A stretch of DNA of 9,429 nucleotides, taken from Bacteroidota bacterium. GTDB taxonomy: Bacteria; Bacteroidota; Bacteroidia; Chitinophagales; Chitinophagaceae. This document shows positions 1 to 5,942 of the stretch, piece by piece; positions within the stretch are counted from its first letter, which is position 1, and each line of letters opens with the position of its first letter. Position numbers and translations under genes: made by a program. The stretch is taken from NCBI GenBank assembly GCA_947441205.1, contig CANETM010000052.1, positions 1 through 9,429 on the forward strand. Direction: 5' to 3'. Below the pieces are notes generated by a model. It was not told the DNA's origin. It saw nothing but the letters and a program-made list of their open reading frames with translations, and ran no database searches.

Positions 1-657
1 ATTTATGATCAAGCATTTGGTCATGAAAGCAATTTCTCCATTGAATCTACCATTGCTCCATTTACAGATTTTTATATTCACGATATTGCATTTGCGCAAG
101 TTAATGACAACCCTAATTTTTCAGTTGATTTTTCATTAACCGAACCGCACAAAAAGAAAGCAGATCATTTTGAAGCCATTGTGAAAATTAAGCCAAAGCA
201 ATTTTTTCAAAAAATTGAAATATTGAAGGAGGATGAAAAAGCGAATATCAGTTATCCTTTATTTGAAACCTATCCCGATAAAATTGAGGATAATCATATT
301 GCCATTGATGTTTTAAGAAATGCTGGATTTAAAGTGTATGACGCTTCTAAAATCAAACAAAATATTCAACAAGCTCGCTCTGTAATTGATTTGCATATTG
401 AGAAAATAATGGACAGGCATAGTCATTTAAGCAATGCTGAAATTTTACATTTCCAATTGGAAGAATTTGAAAAATGGTTTGAACTAGCACGACTCAATAA
501 TTTGCCTTCTATGATTATAATTCATGGTGTAGGAAAGGGGAAACTCAAGGCTGAAATTCATGATTTATTGAAAGTTAAACCAGGCGTAAAAAGTTTTATC
601 AATCAATATTCGGACTTTTATGGCTATGGGGCCACAGAGGTGTTTTTTGAGTATTAA
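1..657 (+). CDS. Smr-domain protein of the DUF2027 type, 5' end outside window
   Basis: The reading frame is open from base 1 to the TAA at 655-657, so the start lies upstream and 218 residues are visible. The C-terminal part is an Smr domain: a DLHIEKI segment matches the family's DLHG-like motif, and HGVGKGKLK matches the HGxGxG nucleic-acid-binding motif, followed by a short helix and the ending GYGATEVFFEY. Smr domains occur at the end of MutS2 and in stand-alone proteins and act as DNA or RNA nicking or binding modules. The upstream part has no MutS ATPase motif and resembles the beta-rich middle of Bacteroidota DUF2027/Smr proteins. The actual substrate is unknown. The GTG at 181 is only an internal valine codon: the frame before it codes a normal protein sequence. 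The family call is confident for the Smr domain and moderate for DUF2027, whose N-terminus is not in view. Confidence 0.85.
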   Translation: MYDQAFGHESNFSIESTIAPFTDFYIHDIAFAQVNDNPNFSVDFSLTEPHKKKADHFEAIVKIKPKQFFQKIEILKEDEKANISYPLFETYPDKIEDNHIAIDVLRNAGFKVYDASKIKQNIQQARSVIDLHIEKIMDRHSHLSNAEILHFQLEEFEKWFELARLNNLPSMIIIHGVGKGKLKAEIHDLLKVKPGVKSFINQYSDFYGYGATEVFFEY

Positions 658-717
658 ATGATGGTTTTACATAATCATCTGCATTTCAATTACTTATATC
701 TTATAGTTATTATTTAC

Positions 718-725
718 TACCTTTG
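718..725 (+). promoter_or_regulatory. Candidate Bacteroidota -7 element for rnpB
   Basis: TACCTTTG matches the Bacteroidota primary sigma -7 consensus TAnnTTTG and lies 5 bases before the inferred 5' end of the RNase P RNA, where a transcription start would be expected. No clear TTG-type -33 element is seen about 20 bases further upstream, so the call rests on the -7 match and its position. Confidence 0.5.
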
Positions 726-729
726 CTTT

Positions 730-1071
730 ACTACAAACCCGAGCTATCGTGGTAAGCAATTACCAAGGAAAGTCCGGACAGCATAGAGTAACCCACCGGT
801 GAATAGCCGGCGTCCTCGCAAGGGGGCAGAGAAAGTGCCACAGAAAATAACTACCTCGCAAGAGGAAAAGGTGAAAACGTGAGGTAAGAGCTCACGAACA
901 AAGCAAGTAATTGTTTTGTAGGGTAAACCTTGGGTGCTGTAATGCCACGTAAAGGAACGTTTGAGAGCAACTCGTTCGAGTTCCAGGGTAGGCAGCAAGA
1001 CTTCATCAGTAATGATGAGGCTAGATAAATGATAGTTTAGAAACAGAATCCGGCTTATGAGGCTTGTAGTA
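730..1071 (+). ncRNA. rnpB: RNase P RNA, bacterial type A
   Basis: This is the catalytic RNA of RNase P, which removes 5' leaders from tRNA precursors. The conserved core is plain to see: AAGGAAAGTCCGGAC at 765-779 and its partner ACAGAATCCGGCTTA at 1043-1057 form P4 and its surroundings; GAAAGTGCCACAGAAAA lies at 831-847; the P12-type hairpin GTGAGGTAAGAGCTCAC is at 879-895; the CAGGGTAGGCAGC region at 984-996 corresponds to the L15 segment that binds the tRNA CCA end; and a TCATCA/TGATGA stem with a GTAA loop at 1003-1018 fits P18. The ends were set by P1: ACTACAA at 730-736 pairs with TTGTAGT at 1064-1070. P2 is CTATC at 745-749 with GATAG at 1031-1035, and P3 is GGTAA/TTACC around 751-763. 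The length of about 340 bases is normal. The ends may be off by a few bases. Confidence 0.96.
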
Positions 1072-1083
1072 CTTTGAAATTTT

Positions 1084-1103
1084 GTCTTTTTTAAAAAGAC
1101 TTT
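1084..1103 (+). terminator. Weak possible terminator after rnpB
   Basis: GTCTTT and AAAGAC can pair around a five-base loop, followed by TTT and an A/T-rich run. The six-pair stem is mostly A-T and weak, and the T tract is short. It sits about 13 bases after the RNA's 3' end, which fits, but read-through into prfB is equally possible, because no good promoter is visible between 1071 and 1150. Confidence 0.25.
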
Positions 1104-1150
1104 AAAAATATTTTATAACCACGTCTTTACTAGACATAATAGAACTGATC

Positions 1151-2237
1151 ATGACGATAGAACAAATTAAGCGCATGAAGGACCAGGTAACTGTCCTAAG
1201 GAGGTTTCTTTGACGTTGATAATCGAATACAAAAAGTAGATCAGGACAAACAAATGTCCTTGTCACCCGGATTTTGGGATGACAACACGCGTGCTACTGG
1301 AATCATGAAAGAAATAAAGTTGAATGAATACTGGATAAATCTATTTAAACAGGTTGAATCCAGTGTTGAAGATTTTAGTGTCTTGTTTGAATTTTGGAAA
1401 GGAGGTGATGCCACTGAGCAAGAAACAAAGGAAGCTTTTGATAAAGCTGTTATCTTAATTGAAGATGCTGAATTTAAAAGCACACTCAATAAGCCTGAAG
1501 ACGAACTCCCTGCAATTATGCAAATAAATCCCGGAGCTGGCGGAACTGAGAGTCAGGATTGGGCTGAAATGTTGCTTAGAATGTACAGTATGTATGGTGA
1601 TAAGCAAGGTTGGACCGTTACTTCATTAGATCACCAAGATGGCGACGGCGCAGGTATCAAATCGGCAACGATTCAGTTTGATGGACCTTTTGCATATGGA
1701 TTTTTGAAAGCAGAATCAGGGGTGCATCGTTTGGTTAGAATTTCTCCATTTGATAGTAATGCTCGAAGACATACAAGTTTCGCGTCGGTTTATGTATATC
1801 CATTAATTGATGATAGTATTGAAATTACAGTAAGCCCCGCTGATATTGAATGGGAGTTTTATCGAAGTGGTGGTAAGGGTGGACAAAACGTAAACAAAGT
1901 GGAAACAGCGGTACGTTTAAAACATATTCCATCAGGTATCATTGTAGAATGTCAACAATCAAGAACGCAGGGGGAGAATCGAGAAATTGCAATGAAAATG
2001 TTGAAGAGTAGATTGTATGAGGAAGAAATGCGCAAAAAACAAGAAGCATTAAATGCGTCGAATTCGACAAAGAAAAAAATAGAGTGGGGAAGTCAAATTC
2101 GTTCTTATGTATTTCATCCATATAAAATGATAAAAGACCATCGTACCGATTATGAAGTTGGTAATGTAGGGCCAGTGATGGATGGCGAAATAGATGGATT
2201 TATTAAAGCCTATTTAATGAGCGAAAAGGAAGAATAA
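1151..2237 (+). CDS. prfB: Peptide chain release factor 2, made by programmed +1 frameshift
   Basis: RF2 recognises UGA and UAA stop codons in the ribosomal A site and triggers peptide release. The coding sequence is joined 1151-1210 and 1212-2237: ATG at 1151, 20 codons ending in LRRFL, then an in-frame TGA at 1211 that is bypassed by skipping one T, giving DVDNRIQKVD and on into the long frame. The product is 361 residues, against 365 in E. coli. The SPF stop-recognition motif is at about residues 198-200 and the catalytic GGQ at about 243-245. The residue matching E. coli position 246 is Ser, as in many RF2s, not the weakening Thr of strain K-12. The conserved N-terminal start MTIEQIKRMKDQV supports ATG 1151. 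Translation beginning at ATG 1254 would drop 34 residues of helical domain 1. Regulation is autogenous through the UGA. The identification is secure. Confidence 0.97.
1199..1214 (+). promoter_or_regulatory. prfB +1 recoding (frameshift) site
   Basis: AGGAGG at 1199-1204, a three-base spacer TTT, then CTT TGA C at 1208-1214. This has the same layout and spacing as the E. coli prfB site: an SD-like element just upstream of a slippery CTT with UGA in the A site and C as the fourth base, which makes UGA a weak stop. When RF2 is scarce, the P-site tRNA slips one base and reads on in the +1 frame. A second zero-frame TGA follows at 1217-1219, one codon after the first, and would catch read-through. 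Confidence 0.95.
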
Positions 2238-2270
2238 TAAATAGACAATAAAGTATTGTTTATTTATTAT
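2234..2270. terminator. Bidirectional terminator between convergent genes
   Basis: A 17-base arm at 2234-2250 pairs with 2254-2270 around an AAG loop; every pair is Watson-Crick except one G-T. It begins at the prfB stop codon, and the gene on the other strand ends at 2317. The stem is nearly all A-T, with A-rich and T-rich arms, so either strand ends in a T-rich arm, which suits termination in both directions. There is no long separate U tract. Confidence 0.65.
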
Positions 2271-2316
2271 GATGAATGAGTGGAGTAATTTTTAATTTAT
2301 TTCTGTATGCAGCACT

Positions 2317-3921
2317 TTAGTTCTTTGGCGAAAGTATTTCGTATTTATTCTTTGGCCTTAAATCTTCTAGCCACTTAAATCCTTTAAGCCTCATATTTTC
2401 GGTTGATGTCTGACCTAGTGGAGACATTTTACCAACTAATTGATTAACAAAAACAACTTTAGCTACTTCATTATTTTCAAAGTCAATTTCTATTGACTGA
2501 GCTGTTGTTCGGTTAACGCCAAGGAATTTTTGTTTATCATCTAATGCGAAGTATATGTTTTCGGCATTTCCTTTGGTTCTCATTTTTGTCAATTCTCCAT
2601 CCTTAAACCAAGCATTTAATTTATTTCCTTTAAGTTGGTTGTAAAAGGAAGTTGTATCAACCTTTGAAATCGCAAATGCATTGTCAATAACTTTTAATTG
2701 TTCCGGTTTTTTATTATTAACATACATATAAATTGTATCGCCCGTTATTTGACTATTATTTGCCCATATTATTGGGTTGTTGAATAATCGAATGGTGGAA
2801 TCATTTAAAGCAAAAAATAGACTATCGCATTTTCCTTGCAATGAATCGCCGAATAGTTTAACATTATGAAATGCTTCAAAGTATTTATTCAAAGATGTAT
2901 CCGTTGTTATGCCAATACTATCTCTAACGGTTTTGAATGGCTTATTTAAGTCTGAAATTTTTGCTGAGTATAAAGTATCGGCTGTTACATAAAGGGTATC
3001 CTTATTTTGCTTAATCAATAAGGTCGGTAATTCTGTCGCTAGTAAAATGCTTTTTTTCTTGTCTGTTTTTATATTATTAGCCATTAAATCAAAACTAAGG
3101 CTGTCTTTTGATTTGTATATTGCGTTACCCCTAAATTCTGCTAATCCTAATGAGTCATCAATGGCCATTTCATCAGCTAAAAAGGTATAGGTACTATCAT
3201 CAATGGATGATCGGTCATACAAATAACCTTTTTTTGTCCCTATATTGTAATTGCCATTTTTGGTTCTTATAATTCTAGTTTTTGAAATTATTTTAGTGGG
3301 ACTAATAAAATTTGATAACTGAGAATAGGTATTGTATTCTAAAGTGTCTGTAATAATTGTATTATCTGGATCATTAAGGGTAACTTTTTTTCTAAAAATG
3401 ACATCTCGAGTTACGCCATAATAAAAACCTTCAGTACTTGTCAAACTTGTTTTCTGCCTAACTAATTTTCCACCTTTTTTGAAATTTCCAATCTTAACTG
3501 AAACGTCATAATCCAATGAGTCAGTTGTTAAAACTCCTTTGCCATCAGTTAGCTTAACATGTTTTCTTAAATAGGCTTTTTTTGTATTTCCAATGTATTT
3601 CAGATAGTCTGCATAGGTATGAACACTGTCGGCGTCATTAATATGAACATTCCCAAATCCCTCTAAGGTGTTTAAAGTGGTATTTAAAATTAAACTATCA
3701 CCAAAAAGTAAGGTTTTTCCTTGTTTGATTTTAACATGACCAACTAGGATTAAAAAATCCATGCTGTCTTGTTTTTTTACATTGTATGTTTCAGCAGATA
3801 AAAATTCAATCAGTTTTGAATTACTATCAATAGGGGCATTTGTGCCTCCTAAAATAGCTTGAGCATCTACTTTCGAAAAGCTACAAAAAATTAGTATTAA
3901 AATATAACTAACCTGTTTCAT
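2317..3921 (-). CDS. OstA/LptA-like periplasmic LPS-transport protein
   Basis: The 534-residue protein starts with a signal peptide: MK, a hydrophobic core at about 5-15, and VDA at 18-20 before QA. The rest is built of short beta strands with a recurring D-S/T-L-like unit (Asp at about 75, 105, 134, 192, 273, 315, 359, 366 and 395), typical of the OstA/LptA beta-jellyroll (OstA_2 type in Bacteroidota). LptA-type proteins carry LPS across the periplasm from LptC to LptD. It is much longer than E. coli LptA (about 185 residues), so more than one jellyroll segment is likely. It is the last gene of the minus-strand operon. Its ATG shares one base with the stop of the MCE gene (TAATG), which suggests translational coupling. 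lptD lies close by on the other strand. The family call is firm; the exact role in LPS transport is inferred from family and neighbours. Confidence 0.85.
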   Translation of the reverse strand: MKQVSYILILIFCSFSKVDAQAILGGTNAPIDSNSKLIEFLSAETYNVKKQDSMDFLILVGHVKIKQGKTLLFGDSLILNTTLNTLEGFGNVHINDADSVHTYADYLKYIGNTKKAYLRKHVKLTDGKGVLTTDSLDYDVSVKIGNFKKGGKLVRQKTSLTSTEGFYYGVTRDVIFRKKVTLNDPDNTIITDTLEYNTYSQLSNFISPTKIISKTRIIRTKNGNYNIGTKKGYLYDRSSIDDSTYTFLADEMAIDDSLGLAEFRGNAIYKSKDSLSFDLMANNIKTDKKKSILLATELPTLLIKQNKDTLYVTADTLYSAKISDLNKPFKTVRDSIGITTDTSLNKYFEAFHNVKLFGDSLQGKCDSLFFALNDSTIRLFNNPIIWANNSQITGDTIYMYVNNKKPEQLKVIDNAFAISKVDTTSFYNQLKGNKLNAWFKDGELTKMRTKGNAENIYFALDDKQKFLGVNRTTAQSIEIDFENNEVAKVVFVNQLVGKMSPLGQTSTENMRLKGFKWLEDLRPKNKYEILSPKN

Positions 3922-4919
3922 TAGTTTAGTGTATCAGCTATTGGCTTAGACAATGGTATTGACTTATCTTTTTTGCCAAAAACCGAAATATTTATATAGC
4001 GCTTAGGATGAACTTTTACATCATCTACTAAAGTATTTACACTTTGAATAGTGTTTTTAAGTTGAGTATACACTGTCGAGTCATTCAATAATTTTGAAGC
4101 CGAACCATTTCCTTTGTTAAGTTGATTTAAAGTAATTGATAATTCGTTTACAGCAACCTGGATGGTTTTAATAGTATTTGTTAAATCTGCGTCTTTAATT
4201 TGTTTTGTAGTCGTATCTAAATTGCTAAGAATGTTATTAATTTTCTTATTGTTTTCATTTAGGTTTTTAGTAAAGCTACTTAGGTTGGATGCGGTATTCG
4301 CTATGGAACCATTTTGTTTTTGAAGCATTGACTCAATTGACACCATTGATTTATTTAAGTTTTCAGTTGTTTCACTTAAATTTTTCAAAATAACTTCTAA
4401 GTTGGCTTTATTATTATTATTTAAAACTTGATTAATATTAGTTAGTACTCTTTGTAATTCTGAAATTGTTTGCTTTGTTTGTTCTCCTAAAGGCGAAAGT
4501 GTATTCATTAAGTCACCTAATAAACTTGCCGCTGGAGCAGTTTTGATGGTATCTTCTGATTTTAAATAAGTTGTAGCATTTCCTAATATAATACTAATAC
4601 TATTTGTACCAAGTGGATTGTCCTGGATTGTAGCAGTTGAATTAGTTGGAATTTTGTATTCGTTATTAAGTTTTATAGATACTAATATTTGGGATAAATC
4701 ATCAGTTTTATTTTCTATTTCAAAAACAGTACCTACCTGAAATCCATTCACAAAAACTGGATTAGATACTATTAGGCCTTTAGTATCTGAATATTTTGCA
4801 TACAGGAAATTCCCGGACTTAAATATAGTTTTACCCTTTAAAAAATTAAATCCGACTATGATTAAAGTAATGGCAATGATTGTCAAAGCACCTACCTTAG
4901 TTTCGTTACTTACCTTCAT
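3921..4919 (-). CDS. MCE/MlaD-family lipid-transport protein
   Basis: The 332-residue protein has a short N-terminal tail, one membrane helix at about residues 11-28, and an MCE domain at about 37-116. The MCE core is recognised from NPVFVNGFQVGTV (53-65) and LGTNSISIILG (103-113), as in MlaD. From about 140 to 290 there is a long, Asn-, Leu- and Thr-rich helical region likely to form coiled coil. The tail HPKRYINISVFGKK (304-317) recalls a conserved C-terminal motif of Bacteroidota MCE proteins. MCE proteins are anchored in the inner membrane, form hexameric rings or tubes, and carry phospholipids between membranes with an MlaE permease and MlaF ATPase. Those partner genes are not in this window. 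The start is ATG preceded by an A-rich stretch, 47 bases after the amidase stop. The next gene overlaps by one base. Substrate and direction cannot be read from the sequence. Confidence 0.9.
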   Translation of the reverse strand: MKVSNETKVGALTIIAITLIIVGFNFLKGKTIFKSGNFLYAKYSDTKGLIVSNPVFVNGFQVGTVFEIENKTDDLSQILVSIKLNNEYKIPTNSTATIQDNPLGTNSISIILGNATTYLKSEDTIKTAPAASLLGDLMNTLSPLGEQTKQTISELQRVLTNINQVLNNNNKANLEVILKNLSETTENLNKSMVSIESMLQKQNGSIANTASNLSSFTKNLNENNKKINNILSNLDTTTKQIKDADLTNTIKTIQVAVNELSITLNQLNKGNGSASKLLNDSTVYTQLKNTIQSVNTLVDDVKVHPKRYINISVFGKKDKSIPLSKPIADTLN

Positions 4920-4944
4920 CTTTTTATATTATTGAATGCTTCTA

Positions 4945-4952
4945 CAAAATTA
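4945..4952 (-). promoter_or_regulatory. Possible internal -7 element before the MCE gene
   Basis: On the minus strand this reads TAATTTTG, matching TAnnTTTG, about 26 bases before the MCE start codon. No -33 element is evident. In AT-rich DNA such matches arise by chance, so this is only a candidate for extra transcription of the last two operon genes. Confidence 0.25.
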
Positions 4953-4966
4953 CCTAAAAATATTGG

Positions 4967-5902
4967 CTAATTAGTATTGGACTTTTTTTGGTTCTCTAAT
5001 GAATTTTTATACCTAATCAAGGACTTAGTGATCACTTCGCATATTTGATTTTGGCCATCTTCACTATTCAAATAATCTTCATCTTCCGGATTTGATATAA
5101 AACCAGTTTCAACTAAAACAGCAGGCATTTGAACTGCTGCTAATACCCAAATTCCCTTTTGTCTTTGTTTAGCCTCACGACTTAATCTTCCTGAATTTTT
5201 GAATTCCTCCTCAATAGTTAGCGCTAAACTTGCTGCACGTTGAAAATATTGCTGAGTTAGTAGGCTAATCATCATTGATCTGGTTGGGTCAGCTTCTTCA
5301 ATTTCTTTAATTTGTTTAATGGAAACGGAGTCCAACTTTTCAACTACATCATCCACGGCTTCGCTAGCCATATCCTTACGTTGGTCAGATTTAACTACAT
5401 TATAAATAAATGTTTCTGTTCCTCTAGCCGATGAAGGGGTATAGGTAACTTTATATAATGGCACTTTACGGGTAACCTTCCTTTTTTTACCTTTCTTTTT
5501 AACAGTATAAGTTTTTGTTGTATGACCTATAATTTCCCTATTTCTGCTTGGATCTGCCGAATTGGTGTGAATGCAAATAAACAAGTCCCCTTTAGCTGCA
5601 TTTGCAATTTTAGCTTTTTCCACCACTGAATTGAAAATATCAGTTTCTCTAGTCAAAACAACCTCAACATCAGGAATGGATGATTTTATATAATCAGCTA
5701 GTTTTAAAGAAATGGCTAAAGAAATAGCTGCTTCGGTAGAATATTTGCCATTCGCGCCAGGGTCAGTTCCCCCATGACCAGGGTCAATTACTATTCTTTT
5801 TAATGTTTTTGATTGATTTTGGGCGTTAATAGCATTAAAAGGTGCTATTAAAATCGTTAAAAAACATATACATAATGCTAAAATCAGTCTATTTTGCTTC
5901 AT
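4967..5902 (-). CDS. N-acetylmuramoyl-L-alanine amidase, Amidase_3 (AmiC/AmiB type)
   Basis: This is a zinc hydrolase that cuts the bond between MurNAc and the peptide stem in peptidoglycan, used in cell separation and wall turnover. The 311 residues begin with a signal peptide (MKQNR, hydrophobic core to about 20, INA at 25-27 before Q), so it is periplasmic. Zinc ligands expected for the family are His43 in DPGHGG, Glu57, and His112 in FICIHTN; the catalytic Glu is 265 in VLVETGFISN. Between His112 and RGTETF (160-165) lies a very basic insert, KKKGKKRKVTRKV (135-147). Residues about 170-220 form an extra helical stretch at the place where AmiB/AmiC proteins carry the helix that blocks the active site until an activator binds; that regulation is inferred. 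It is the first gene of the operon with the MCE and OstA-like genes, and divergent from lptD. No cell-wall-binding domain is seen. Confidence 0.93.
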   Translation of the reverse strand: MKQNRLILALCICFLTILIAPFNAINAQNQSKTLKRIVIDPGHGGTDPGANGKYSTEAAISLAISLKLADYIKSSIPDVEVVLTRETDIFNSVVEKAKIANAAKGDLFICIHTNSADPSRNREIIGHTTKTYTVKKKGKKRKVTRKVPLYKVTYTPSSARGTETFIYNVVKSDQRKDMASEAVDDVVEKLDSVSIKQIKEIEEADPTRSMMISLLTQQYFQRAASLALTIEEEFKNSGRLSREAKQRQKGIWVLAAVQMPAVLVETGFISNPEDEDYLNSEDGQNQICEVITKSLIRYKNSLENQKKSNTN

Positions 5903-5929
5903 AATCAGTGCCTTAATGCTGTTTTAGTT

Positions 5930-5937
5930 TATTTTTG
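5930..5937 (+). promoter_or_regulatory. Candidate -7 element for lptD
   Basis: TATTTTTG matches TAnnTTTG. A start of transcription 5-6 bases downstream would fall at about 5943, right at the GTG that could start lptD, or 54 bases before the ATG at 5997. No -33 TTG at the usual spacing is visible. Confidence 0.4.
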
Positions 5938-5942
5938 CTAAA

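Noticed and set aside
181..183. GTG as the start of the Smr-domain gene
   Set aside because: The same frame is open to base 1 and codes a protein-like sequence before it, so the gene is cut by the window edge and the GTG is internal.
658..717. Hairpin (GATG/CATC) after the Smr-domain gene
   Set aside because: Four paired bases with a long loop and no T tract; too weak to call a terminator.
744..998. 84-codon open frame on the minus strand
   Set aside because: It lies wholly within the conserved RNase P RNA gene on the opposite strand, and its translation shows no known domain.
1254..1256. ATG 1254 as the start of prfB
   Set aside because: It leaves out the conserved N-terminus recovered by the +1 frameshift; ATG 1151 with the recoding site explains the whole family length.
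1241..1489. 82-codon minus-strand open frame
   Set aside because: Shadow of prfB; no domain and no start context.
1939..2121. 60-codon minus-strand open frame inside prfB
   Set aside because: Antisense to well-conserved RF2 coding sequence; low complexity and no supporting features.
3880..3890. Lipobox around Cys13 of the OstA-like protein
   Set aside because: The context LIFC lacks the small residues usual at -1 and the Cys sits inside the hydrophobic core; a VDA signal-peptidase I site follows.
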